64,000 nucleotides of DNA, from the NCBI GenBank assembly GCA_022701365.1, contig JAKUHH010000395.1:1-64000 (forward strand), read 5' to 3'. Under the pieces are notes generated by a model. It made no database searches, had not been told where the DNA came from, and saw nothing but the letters and a program-made list of their open reading frames with translations. This DNA is from Mycocentrospora acerina. Its lineage: Eukaryota; Ascomycota; Dothideomycetes; Pleosporales. Both the position numbers and the translations under genes were made by a program. Below are positions 43,903 through 56,099 of the stretch, piece by piece (the first letter of the stretch is position 1; every line of letters begins with the position of its first letter).

Positions 43903-45384
43903 ATGTCATCCACTACCAAGTTCAGCCTTTTGGCTCTCATCTCCACCGCTGCCGCCATTCCTCAATACGGATACGGTCATGGACATAGCAAATACCACAG
44001 CCTGAAGGCTTCCCAACTCCAGGGAACTGGAAGCGCAAGGCCTGCCTACCCTACCGGTGGTTGGTCTGGTGGTTACAACAGCACCCGTGTTCCTTACGCA
44101 ACTGGTGCCGGTGCTTACGAGGACGACAAGACCACAACTCTGAGTTCGACCGTTACTTCCACTCAGGTTGTCTACACAACCATCTATGCCACCTCTTCTT
44201 CAGCCGTTCCCGTTGTTGCCGAGAAGGTTTCCACTGGTGCTGCTCAATGTGGTCTGACTGTCACTGTTACTGCGTCCGAGAAGGTCACAGTCACGGTCAC
44301 TCCTGGCGTCAGTGCTTCTTCTGCGTCTGCCCCGGCCGCCGTGTCCTCTGTCGCTTCGGTCAAGTCTGATTACGGCTACGAGGTTCCCGCCTCCAGCTAT
44401 GTGGTTCCTACCTCTAGCTACGTGGCTCCCGCCTCCAGCTACGTGGCCCCCGCCTCTAGCTACGTGATCGTTTCCTCGGCTTCAGCTGCCGTGTCTTCCA
44501 AGGCTGAGGAGATCATCTCTTCCAAGGTCCCAGAGGCCACTTCGTCCAAGGCCGTAGAGTACGCTGTTCCCACTTCATCTGTCGTATCCCTCGTCCAGAA
44601 GCCTGTTGCTGCTGCGTCGTCGACTGTTGTTTCTTCAGCAAAGGCATCTGCCACCGGTACCTCCCCTACCTACAGCGGCACCAAGCGTGGTCTCGCCTAC
44701 AACGACGCCTCCCTCTGCAAGACTCTTGGCGGCAAGTACGGCTTTGCCTACAACTGGGGACAGGCCGAGAACAACGACATTGGAACTTCCTTCGTTCCTA
44801 TGATGCACAAGCCTTCCGACTCCACCGCTGAGAAGTGGCTTGCCAACGTTGACAAGGCGGTCAAGGCCGGCGGAAAGGCTGTCATGGGTTTCAACGAGCC
44901 TGACCATGCTGAACAGGCCAACCTCACCCCCGAGGCTGCTTGCTCCGCCTGGAAGGAATACATGAACCCCATTGCCTCGTCTCACTCTGATGTTACGATC
45001 ATTGGTCCCTCGGTCACCAACGGCGCTGCCCCCATGGGTCTCGACTGGCTTGACCGCTTCCACACTGCCTGCCCCGATGCTGTTGTGCACGCTACCAACG
45101 TTCACTTCTACGACATCCCCTCTGACGAGACCTTCAACCGCTTCAAGGCTCACGTTGAGAAGGCTGCTAGCATCTATAACAAGCCCGTCTGGGTCACCGA
45201 GTTTGGTCTCAACGCCGGCTCTGCTACCGATGAGCAGGCTGCTTCTTTCCTCAAGCAGGCTATGGAGTACATGGACGGCTCCGCCTCAGTTCAGGGCTAC
45301 TCCTACTTCATGGTCGCCGATGGCGCCAACATGCTCAACGCCAACACACTCGTCGGCCAGGCGTATGCTGCCTCGACCTACTAG
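43903..45384 (+). CDS. Secreted GH128 endo-beta-1,3-glucanase-like protein (Asl1 type)
   Basis: An intronless 493-residue protein of the cell wall or medium. MSSTTKFSLLALISTAAAIP is a signal peptide. Residues 25-255 are a Ser/Thr/Ala-rich stalk, probably heavily O-glycosylated, with repeated SSYVVP/SSYVAPA units near residues 163-190. The C-terminal 240 residues are the GH128 catalytic core: RGLAYND at the first strand, then GFNEPDHAEQANL with the probable acid/base Glu332, and VWVTEFGLN with the probable nucleophile Glu433. Such enzymes cut or remodel beta-1,3-glucan; S. pombe Asl1 is a relative with a wall role. There is no GPI anchor signal: the protein ends AYAASTY. Codon use is strongly biased to C- and T-ending codons, suggesting high expression. 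Confidence 0.88.
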   Translation: MSSTTKFSLLALISTAAAIPQYGYGHGHSKYHSLKASQLQGTGSARPAYPTGGWSGGYNSTRVPYATGAGAYEDDKTTTLSSTVTSTQVVYTTIYATSSSAVPVVAEKVSTGAAQCGLTVTVTASEKVTVTVTPGVSASSASAPAAVSSVASVKSDYGYEVPASSYVVPTSSYVAPASSYVAPASSYVIVSSASAAVSSKAEEIISSKVPEATSSKAVEYAVPTSSVVSLVQKPVAAASSTVVSSAKASATGTSPTYSGTKRGLAYNDASLCKTLGGKYGFAYNWGQAENNDIGTSFVPMMHKPSDSTAEKWLANVDKAVKAGGKAVMGFNEPDHAEQANLTPEAACSAWKEYMNPIASSHSDVTIIGPSVTNGAAPMGLDWLDRFHTACPDAVVHATNVHFYDIPSDETFNRFKAHVEKAASIYNKPVWVTEFGLNAGSATDEQAASFLKQAMEYMDGSASVQGYSYFMVADGANMLNANTLVGQAYAASTY

Positions 45385-48051
45385 ATTAGTAGCTCTGAGT
45401 TGGGGGTTGGGAGTGGGTGAATCTGGGCGTTCGAATCTTGGCGCTTACTGAAAACTGGTCTTTCATGCATATGGGTCGGGATTTGGGTTCGGGTTACGTT
45501 ACTTGGGGATACACTAGACGCTGCACAGGATTTGCGCGATCACTTGAGTCATGATTTAACTTCTATTCACTTATATTTTTGGGGGGCGAAGAGGCGGGCT
45601 TGAAGTAGCGGTTTACGAAGATACTGCAATGAAACATTGTAGAAATGACATGTTTACTGCTTGTGCTCCTCTGTGTCTTTGACGTTTGTGCTTTTCTCAA
45701 GTTGCCGGTTTCTCGTGGCTTTGGCCAATAGAGTCTGAAACTCATGTAGTAGTATGACCATGTTCGCCTAATGTGATCGAAGCTGCCTGCCATCAGCAAT
45801 CGGTGAGCCAGAGTGCAGAGACAACAACACTTCCCAGATCGGGGATACTCCAGTGTCGACAAATTTCGGTTCAGAACATTCAAATATGTAATCACGTCAA
45901 ATCGTTAGTCTGAGTCAAGTACAATTGTGATGTTGTCCTCGAGAAAGTAGTAACGAGAGGATGGATGTACAACATTACCTACCTATCTGAAGTTTCTTAC
46001 TCAATCACGGACTGATCTTGAGTTACTAGCTATTTATCTCAGTGCCACTCTGGAGGAGACAAGGCTGTTGACACAGAGATGTAGACAAATGGAATTGTGG
46101 TAGGGTCTGGCTCGGGTCTGGGTCTTGAAGCAACAGCAAAGGACGAAGCACTGTCTCAGGGGTATAACATCGCCACTGACGAAAAGTTTCTAGTTCCTGA
46201 AGATTAGGTCGTTGAGGCTGAGGCTTGTGAGCTTGACGCTGGATATATATCGTTCATGAAGCTTCATTTACTGTTCTACAAGTAAGCACTAGTTGACCTG
46301 AGAATTCCAATTGTATATGGCTGATGTTGGGTATGATATGCGGAGCTACCTTACCGTTCACTTTTTCGACTGAATCACTTCGTTTCTCTTCGTTGATGTT
46401 AACTGAGCGTGTATCCAGATGCACGGAATAGCCCAGATGTATCATTAAGCAATTCGATATTGGTATGACTACTAGCGCACCACTATCAAAACCGCACGAG
46501 GTTTAGGGAGACGTTATAGAGCGCAAAAGAAAAGGTCTTCGCCTACGTATACAAGAAATTCAAATGGTGATATCTGCTTGCCCAAGGTGGTAGGGCTATC
46601 GAATATTTCATGCAAGAATATTCGGGAGTCTTTCGAACTCTACCCCCCTCATTCAGGCTCACAATCATAATCACCGACGGAGCCATGGAATACGTCGCGG
46701 ACGTCGGCCACGAATTCTTTCCGAATCACGAACAACAACTGTTGGACTGCCGCTCTAGATATACGAGGCAACAATGATTAGACTATGGGGGGGCGAAACA
46801 TTACTTTACTCCCCAACTACGCAAATACTTGCACACACTTCACATCTGCAACATTCTTCAAAAGAGGTCGGCTCGCTAACTTCTTATGCCGACGACCTAT
46901 ACCCTTTAATCACCTCATAGCACTTCCTTCTCAATAGTTATTACCATCATAACCCCTCTACCATCCCAAACAACAACCCTCGCTCACCCATCTCAACTAT
47001 TACCGATACCAAACGCTATAACCTCTCGTTCCAAGTTCATCTAGGCCAGTGAAATATCATACCTAGGTAGGCCTATAGACGAGCGCGCAGCTCACGAGTG
47101 CAATGGGCATCACGTTTTTTTTACCATACGTGGACATGGGAGTGGAAGGAGATATGATGTACAAAGGTGTCAGACTGTGTTCCAAGATTTCGAAGTAAGT
47201 GGGAAACAAGGTGGTAGGGTGATGACTATTTGTGGATGGAATAGCAATAATGAGAACATGAGACATCGTGATAAGCGGCATAACCTAGCTCGAGGAGAGC
47301 AAGAGAATATACGCTTCTTGTATGGCAGTTTGTATATACCGCAGTGATGGCGGCAGGCCTTTATAGCATTTCAACTAGCATTGCGAGCACAGCTATGTGC
47401 GAATCCACCACCTCATTCGGAATCTCATGATCTAGATTGAAGAAAAGCAAGAGTCCCTTTACTTCTTTGTACTATATAGTCGATCATCATGTATCTGCCT
47501 TAGTCTTGTTTTCTTCTTACCTCTTCATCCAATCCCATTCACCAATCTTCCCGTCCTCGGAGAACTACAGAATACGATATGCAAGACATACCTCGTAACT
47601 GCCATCAAAAGAAAGCAGAATGATTAAAAGTTCGAAGAAAGCGATGATAGTGCGTAACAAAAGCGTCTGATTTTCTACGGAAAGATGTAGCAACACCGTA
47701 AGCAACGTATCGCTCACCGGCTACTCGTGGCTATCCTAAGCCGTGTTCCAGACATTACGAACAAACAAGCAAATATTCCCAACCGTTATACGCCTTGCCA
47801 TTCAACGTCGCGTGCCGAAAATATACGAGTGGGTATGCGCGCTGCGGCCACTTAGAAACGAAGACTCCCAAAAACCATAGTCATTTTATCGTAAAACCCA
47901 AAAAATGTCATATACAATCCAAACCAAACCAAATCCTGCCCAGTCATACCCGAGCCTATCCTAGCATTAGATGACAATGCATCAGTCATTACGTTCGTTA
48001 ATCCTTCTATGTTATACAGCTTCGCGTCCAAAAAATTTCATGTCGTTGTCT
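45385..48051. other. Long convergent intergenic region
   Basis: About 2.7 kb between the 3' ends of the GH128 and zinc-finger genes. No frame is convincing; the longest (about 110 codons at 45563-45895 minus) has no recognisable content. The stretch before 48051 may be a long 3' UTR of the transcription factor. No repeats or RNA genes were seen. Confidence 0.5.
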
Positions 48052-50083
48052 CTACACAGTGAAGTCTAGGTAGTCGTACGAGGCAGAGTCCATTGAGAAT
48101 TCGCCCATCGCTTTCATCTCAAGCTCGAATTGAGAGCAGGAGTTCTCGGGCGGTGTGTTGAATAGCTCGTCAAGATCGTCCTTGACTTCCACGGGGGAGC
48201 TCGGTGGAGTGGAGAATTGTTGAGACTGAACAGACTGAGAGGGACTTGTTGAGACTTTTGAGACAGTTGGCTGGAACGGTGTGCCTAGTACGTTCACCGG
48301 CTCAGAAGCGTGTAGTTCAAGTTCGACAGGCGACATGGGAGGCGTGTGCTTGTCTTGAGAAAGCTGTTGAAGAAGGTTCATAGACGTAATGTCGCTTACA
48401 TAAGGCGACGATGATGCAAAACTAGAGTTTGCACGGTTGGCACCCTCTACAAAGGGGCTTGACAGACTGCAGTCAGGGTTAGTAAATAAAGAGATGTAAT
48501 CGAAGGAATACATACCCGAACGAATCTATTGATGAAGAAATCTGGTCGTTGTAATTTATTGTCCGTGAAAGTAAATCTGGAAGGCCGTGGGATTGTGTGG
48601 GCTCATACGCATCAAATGGCGAAGGCGATCGAGCGTCAGAGTATGGTGAGCTTGCTGAGACAGATGAACCTGCCGAAGCCAGCGCTTGCCGTGTCCTGTT
48701 GGACTTGTCTGTTCGCTGTTCCATATCTGGACGGTTCTTCTTTGGCCTGCCGCGCTTTGCTTGTCTTCGAACGGCATCAGCGAATCCGCCGACACACATA
48801 CCGCGCTGTCGATGGCGAGTGAGAGCATCTTGACGGGCGAAGCCTGCACCGCAGGGGCACTTGTAGGGCTTGTTGCCAGAATGGATCTTTGCGTGACGCT
48901 TGAGGTCGTGCTGACGAACGAAGCACTTGCCACACCCGTTGCACTTGTACTGCCTGTCTCCGAGGTGAGTTTGGACGTGCGAGCGGATGTTCTCTCGCCT
49001 GCCAAAGACTTTGCCGCAGTCTTGGAAGAGACATGTCCATTTGTTGGTCACTGGGTCCTGCTCGCTGATGTATCGCTGCACTTCCTCTGGTGCGATACCA
49101 GTAAACTCAAGGCTTGCATCGACATCGACATCGACATCGAGGTCGTTGAAGGTTGTTGTCTGATCCAACGATCCAACAGACATAGGCAGGCCGTTGATTG
49201 CCATTGAGTTGTCTGATTGAGGAAGCATAGCCGATTGTTGCGAGAAGAACATCTCCTGTGATGGGTGCTCTGCGATGCCTTGGAGGAACGATTGCATGGT
49301 CTTTTGTTCTGGAGAATTGGCCGACGTGGGTGACATTGCGTCTGAAGTGTAGTATGAGGAAGACTCGTAACCCAAATCAGCCTCTGGGTTTTCAAAATCG
49401 AAAGTCATGGCACTCGATGTTGGCTCGAGGTTAATGTCTGTCAAATCAGTAAAATTTCCTGGCAGAGAAGCCGCATTGAGAGCCTCATGACTTGGCAACT
49501 GTGCCGCCTTTTGAGGTGTTGCAGTTGGTGTTGGGAGAATGTTAATAAAGACTTGCCCACATGAGCCGTACACCGACTGTATGTGCTCATGGAGGTCTTT
49601 CAATTGTTGTTCAGTAGGAGGGTTTGAGGAGGGGAGAGAAGACTGCTGGGGAGACTGCGGGCGGTGCATCCTACGAGGAGTCCGCGGTGTGGAGAGAGAG
49701 GTCTGTACTGGGGATCGCAGGAAGGAGTCCTGGGGGCCCGGCTGGGGCTGGCTGTACGACTGCGCTACTTGCATATTGTGCTGTGGGTATTGTCCTATGT
49801 TAGTATTACTTACGATGTTATCATCCTGCCTGAAGGATGGTGTGTTGATTGGTCCTGGGTATCTGGGTCCGGTGTATGGTCCCGGGCTCTGAGCATGGAT
49901 GGAGTCTAGGTTCAAGCCCCGGAGATCCAAGCTCATGCCCGTCCGGTTGTGTCGTCGCTGTTGTGGGTTAGTAGCAGGCAGTGGTCGTATTGTTGGCGCC
50001 TCATATGCGGATGGTGTCGAGATCTGGCGGCGATGCATGGCTCGTCGTCGCTGGATGCCTGAGGGCGAATTTGTGGACAGCAT
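48052..50083 (-). CDS. C2H2 transcription factor, Ace2/Swi5 type
   Basis: Nuclear DNA-binding regulator. Exons 50083-48516 and 48466-48052 join across a 49-nt intron (GTATGT, TACTAAC, CTGCAG) to give 660 residues. Three zinc fingers lie at about residues 348-431: CLFQDCGKVFGRRENIRSH with a four-residue Cys spacing, CNGCGKCFVRQHDLKRH, and CPCGAGFARQDALTRHRQRG with a Cys as the last ligand. This order, including the odd third finger, matches yeast Ace2 and Swi5, which drive late-mitotic genes for cell separation. The region before the fingers is Gln/Pro/Ser-rich; an acidic DVDVDVDAS run lies just upstream of them. A basic QAKRGRPKKNR stretch after the fingers may be a nuclear localisation signal. 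SP-rich sites in the C-terminus suit CDK control. Confidence 0.88.
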
Positions 50084-50731
50084 TATGTATGCAGGTTGAG
50101 TCCGGTTATGGTTTTCCTAGGAAGGGTTTCCTGTATGGTCCGGTACTGGCGGAATGTCAGCGGATCGGTTCATTTTTTCAACTGCAGATGAAATGGACCA
50201 TGACTCTGATCTTGAGATGTTCTGATATCGAGATATGGTTTTTTGATAACTTACCTCACGCAAGGCAAGCGGCGCTCCGCCGGGCGGTTGAAATCCTTAT
50301 GGTCTCCTCAGTACAGATGCAGTCTCCCAGTAGTCTGTCTCAAGTAAGTTCGAGGCGAAAGCCTAAGCAAGAGCGTGAATGTATTTGTAGGTTTAGATGA
50401 GTGCTTTGAGTTTGGTAGCAGCGAAGAGTTAAACAATGGGTTTGTTTCGAATTGTGGGGATGATGGGGATGAACGCTTCTCTTGAAGAATGCAAAGAGGT
50501 GGAGATGACGCTGTACAAATGCGCTTGCGGGTAGATCACAACAAACGGCTGTGCATGGTTGCGCAGCAACGTAGCCGCCACAAGCACGGACCAGCGCCGC
50601 CGCCACAGCTCGGTTGCTTAGTCACGGTACGCCAAGCCCACACTCGAATTATCTCGGGCGGCGTCTTCGCAGCCCTCTTCTCTGAGCAACTTCTGTAACC
50701 AACGACTGAGGAAGACACCCCGGTTGTCTAG
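50084..50731. other. Divergent promoter of the Ace2-type gene and ubiquitin-S27a
   Basis: About 650 bases between divergent genes. The last part should contain the ribosomal-protein-type promoter of the ubiquitin fusion gene. No gene is supported here. Confidence 0.55.
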
Positions 50732-50782
50732 GTGAGCTCAACACAACGCTGTCGTATCTGCACTCGACTAACAGCAGCTCAG
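50732..50782 (+). other. Probable 5' UTR intron of the ubiquitin-S27a gene
   Basis: GTGAGC at 50732, GACTAAC at 50766-50772 and CTCAG at 50778-50782 form a complete 51-nt intron ending seven bases before the start codon. Introns in the 5' leader are common in highly expressed ribosomal protein genes. Confidence 0.6.
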
Positions 50783-50788
50783 GCCGCC

Positions 50789-51301
<513 letters not shown>

Positions 51302-52103
51302 GCGCTACCCGAGCACGCGTCACGATAGAAACGAATCACGGCATCATGGAAATTATGGGAGGACTGAATAGGTTTAACCAATTGTCGGATATCTGAATCA
51401 ATCAACCTGATCAAAGACTTCAAATTTGTGTTCAGTGTGCTCTGTGACGTCGTTTTTGCTGTGCCACACTTGTCCACCCGCTTCGATCAATGTCTGTGCG
51501 TATCGTAGCGCTGCGAGTCTTGCCACTTCAGCACATCCAAAAGCAACGCAAGTTCGCACAATCATGCTCAGCCGAACGCTCCACACGTCAAACGTCTGAC
51601 GCCTCACACTTGACGCCAGAAGTAAAAGCAAGAAGTAGCTTCTCTAAGCCTTGACGACTGACTCAAAACTCGTATCCAAGACATGTGAATGCAGTGTACG
51701 AGCATGACAACTCATCCACTTTCCTTCTTCTCTGGATCTTCTCCAGGTGACAAAAGTAGTGGCATGCCAACGACATTTCGCAACCGTGTTGCTGTGGTCC
51801 ATTTTTCTCCCAGACACAACCCATATTATCTTTTCAAAGTTTAGAGATGCCATCCTCTCGTGTATCCATCACGCTTGCAAGACCAGTATCCATCACCTGC
51901 TACACAAGCGCACACAGCACGAATAAACCTCAAGAAAACGTAGTACAAAAAGCATACGGTAGTATGTCAGCTATTCAACACTATGCCCAAACGCCGTCTA
52001 TGCTAATGATATAACGCATGCAAACTTGCCAAATGGCAAATGCCCATCACAAGACGAGCCAAAAGCAAAAAGGAACCTAGGCACCATTCACTTATGTGGT
52101 GCT
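51302..52103. other. Convergent intergenic
   Basis: Between the 3' ends of ubi3 and the allantoinase gene. No coding or RNA feature is supported. Confidence 0.6.
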
Positions 52104-53803
52104 CTACCTCCTCCGCTCAAGCAACAACTTGCCACTTGGGCCTGTCTTCTCCGTGAAGCCGCCCTCGCGCGAGAAAATGCGTTGACCACGGAGCCAGGTC
52201 TCGCGGACAACGCCCTTGAGCGTCTTGTCCTGGTAAGGCGAAACTTTGTTGCGGAACAGCATAGTGCTTGGCTCGACCTATTTTTTCCCCGTTAGTAGTT
52301 GTCTTTTATTAACATTGATAAATGGTAGTACACATACCATGAACTCGGCCGTGTCATCAAACACAACGATATCAGCGTCGAACCCAACGCCGAGGTCGCC
52401 CTTGGACTTCTCTAGTCCGACTTGTTGCGCGGTGTTCTTGCAGCACCAGCGGACGACCTCCTCAATGCTGAAGTTTGCGTCACGCTTTGTACCTTCTGTC
52501 CATAGGATAGGTAGACCCAGGCCGACACTCGAGATGCCGCCCCATGCGCTGAAGAAGTCACCCTTCTCCTGGGTATCCTCTTTCTCGCCTTCAGAAGACT
52601 CGCAGGAGTTGCAGTCATGCGAGTGATCCTCGTGCGAGGACAACTTCTTGGGCGCGAGATGGGCGGGGAGAAGCTTAATCTCCGGAGTGCAGGGTGAGTG
52701 GTCTGAAACAACCGTTTTGATGACGCCGTCGGCTTGGTCTTGAAGAAGCTCTTCCCAAAGACCGTCTTGGTTGGACTGCGAGCGGATGGGTGGGCAGCAC
52801 TTGTGGCGTGTGTCACCCTCCTCAATGCCTTCAGCGGCAAGAGCAAGGTAGTGAAAGCATGTTTCGGCAGTGATCTTGATTCCGTTCGCGCGGGCTTCAC
52901 GGAGCATAGGAATGGCTTCGATGGCCGAGAGGTGCACAATGTGGAGTTGCAAGTCTGGGGCAAGGTGTGCCAGTGAGAGGATTTCAGCAATAGCACAGGT
53001 CTCGAACGACGGTGGTCGTGACTGCAGGAAAGTGGAGTAGGTTGTCAATGGGCCTTTCGGGGCCAGAGGTGGATCCGACTTCTGGATCAAATCACCAACA
53101 GAGTCTGTGATGGGAGGGATCATCTCGGCGTGGAACATTAGGGTAGTGGGTGAATCCTTGAGCTCAATGAGGGCCTTTTCAATGTCGATTGACGACACTC
53201 CAGGGAACTCTTCAACCTGTAGCAACATTAGTATCACATGATCTTACCAGGTTGGGTTGGGTTAATACATACACCACTGTCGCACAAGAAGCCCTTGAAG
53301 CCGCGAACACCTTCGTTGACCAAACCCTTCAAATCGCCAGCGTTTCCTGGGATAACGCCACCATAAAATCCAACATCAACCCAGCACTTACCCTTGGAAG
53401 CTTCGACCTTGATCTTGAGATTCTCTACAGTCGTAGTAGGTGGGATGGCGTTCAGTGGCATGTCGATCACAGTAGTAACACCGCCAAAAGCAGCGGCTCG
53501 GGTACCAGTCCAGAAGCCCTCCCATTCTGTCCGACCGGGTTCGTTGAGATGGACATGGGCGTCGACAAGGCCAGGAAGCAGAATGTGAGGCGAGTAGTCG
53601 GTGTATGGTGTGCCCTCAGGGAAGTCCGTCACTGGAAGAACTGAGTGAAAGATGGCTGTGATTTTCCCAGTGACGCTCGACACAACGATGGTTGCTGCTG
53701 TCAATCTACCAGATACTACGGCTCTCGAAGAAGCCAAGACAGTGATGGGTTGAAGTGGCTGACTGTGAGCCACTGGTGGAGGCGTTGTCGCGTGTGGAGC
53801 CAT
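52104..53803 (-). CDS. dal1: Allantoinase
   Basis: Opens the hydantoin ring of allantoin to allantoate, a step in use of purines as nitrogen source. Three exons on the minus strand: 53803-53273, 53216-52338 and 52277-52104, with introns of 56 and 60 nt (both GTATGT donors), give 527 residues. The metal site shows DAHVHLNEPGR (His-x-His), GFKGFLCDSG with the lysine expected to be carbamylated, FHAEM, LHIVHLS, and the catalytic Asp in VVSDHSPCTPE. After the Asp motif there is a polar, low-complexity insert rich in His, Cys, Glu and Ser (HEDHSHDCNSCESSEGEK) before the conserved AWGGISSVGLGLP. The ATG at 53803 (MAPHATT) is the first in frame. No other allantoin genes lie in the window. Orthology to yeast Dal1 is by domain content. 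Confidence 0.93.
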
Positions 53804-56099
53804 TTCGAAGAGACGCAAAAGAGCCTGGACGTGGAAGAAGAGAAGAAGAGATCAAGGATTTAGAAATTCTTTGCTCCTACGCGAGATCTCTAACAGCTAT
53901 ATGTATAAACCCCGATCTCGGCAGACGCGGGGAAGGTGGTGTGTAGGTGGTCTTCTGGGGTGGGATGTGTATAGATAAGCGTTGATAAGGCTCGTACACG
54001 GGCAGGTGTTCAACGAAGAAGGTGGTACTGAAAAGCAAAGAGCAACAGATTTGAAAGGCTATTTCTTCATGGAAACAAAGAGACACAGTGCCTGGATACT
54101 AAGTTCCAGAAACGCCCAAAACCTGGGGTATAGCGATTCTTATCTACACAGGATCCGTCGTTACGGGGTCAGCTGTGACCCACATTGAACCTCCGGAAAA
54201 GCTGATAAAACGTCAGAGGCTATGCTCTACCGCCGGATTACTCGATGCTATCGAGTGATGTGTGACAGATATCGAGACCAGCTTGGCGTGCACGTTAGTA
54301 TCGCTTCCGTAAACCGGCGCAAGTGCGGCCAAAGCGGTCGCTGCCGAAGCATTTTCTATGATGTGATACTCATTCAGGCGCTGGACAGTCTATTACACCT
54401 GAATCGCGTTCTTTAAGATACTATAGCTTCTGTTTCCTGACCTTCTAGAAATGGAATCGTAGCTATTGCAGCTTGCATCTCTTCGACTAGGTCGGTCAAG
54501 GATCATGCATGAGTGTGGAGGTTTGGGTGCTGATAAGGCGATGTAAGGGCGGCTCCGTAATCCTATCGCGATAAAGCCCGCTTGATCGACACACAAGAGG
54601 CTAGCGCAGGGCCAACGGTTCAACGTCATGTTCACGATTTAAGCTGATCCACGCCCGTGACACTCGAGGGGTTGCGATGTGTGATTTCAACTCTTCTACA
54701 CACTTTTTACTCCTCTTATTAGACAACTTGCCGTTGACATGCCCGACTCACTATTGATTGGGAATAAGCTGTCTGGTCGTAAACGTAGCCAGCGCCGAAG
54801 TTACCGGAGAAGCTAAGAGCGTGTCAGCCATGCGTACATCTCAACACGATGTCGATTACTCGATGAAAACTGATCCCGTCGAGTCACAGCAACCTCGCCG
54901 ATATTCTTCCGCCTACCGATTGTGCAGCCGCGACAAACGCAAATTTATCGTCTTCGGAGCTGGCCGAATGCAAATCGAACCGAACCCGAGATTAAACAGA
55001 ACCGCTGCCGATGTGGATGTAAATGCGCGCAGCAATGCTATGGTGATACCAAGGACTACGTCAGAGCCTCGGACCGTTGGCAGTACGGGATACATTCAAG
55101 AGATGTCTGAAAAGATGACGTCGAGCTCTGCGATCGGGCTTGTCCGGCCCTGAGCGATTTCAGGATGTCGCAAACTCAGCGGAGAAATGTGATGGCTCAG
55201 GGTGTGTTACTATCGAGTAATAGAATGCCTAGCTCCAACACTCAGGCCTGCAGTCTCCAGTAGCGTCCTAGCCCTGCCACAGAACAACTGGCGGTCAAAT
55301 GCTCCACCCTTACGCTCTGGAGCTGTGAGTGCCAGGTTTCTTGAACACCTGAATGGCTCAAGACCCTGCTGATTTTTCGTTACGTCGGACACGTCTTCAT
55401 CATGCGGTGTGACGCTGGAGGAAGACATCTATTACGTTGTGAAGGATTTCACGAGGTATTGAGATCCTGACTCCGAAGCAATGCTACTTTGCTGAAGTAA
55501 ATCTCGTTCCTTTAATCAGCCTTGAGCAAAGTGTTTCTCGAACGTAAGCCTTTTGTGTCGAGATATATCTCCTGATGTGAAAGTTCGGTCACCCGAAAAC
55601 CCTGAAGCATTCTGAATCATCCACGTTTTAAACGCCCCGTTACGAATCATATGGTAAGGACTGATGACAAAACGAAAATGAATTTTTCAAAGGCAGCATG
55701 AAACGCGTCAAGCTTTAGCCTCTGCGTTGTGGGAAAACGTAAACGCCGATATGTCGGCGTAGATCCGGACTTCATGCCTCGAGAGGAGCGAACGCGATCG
55801 GTAATGTTGGATACTGCGGCACTTTGTTGAACTACGGGCCATTTGCCACCGATTGGTAGCCTTCAAGACCTCTGTAGAACAAACATCTGCAGTCTGTCAA
55901 TACTGCGTGAGTGTATCGTTGCGCCTAATAAACAGACTCGCACACTTGAACGTACGATGCATCAAGAAGTACAACTCCGCTACAGAAACCCCTACACAAT
56001 AAAAATTCACGCCAGCCAATGAAACATGCCTCACATTGCGAAATACATATTCTTAACAACAAATGATGTCGCAATACCATCCGCTTTCTTGTATGCTAG
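53804..56099. other. Intergenic, no supported gene
   Basis: About 2.3 kb with short overlapping frames only. The first part is the promoter of the allantoinase gene. TATCGAG/CTCGATA-type short motifs recur around 54240-54280 and 55210, but I see no ordered repeat, transposon end or tRNA. It may be old decayed sequence. Confidence 0.45.
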
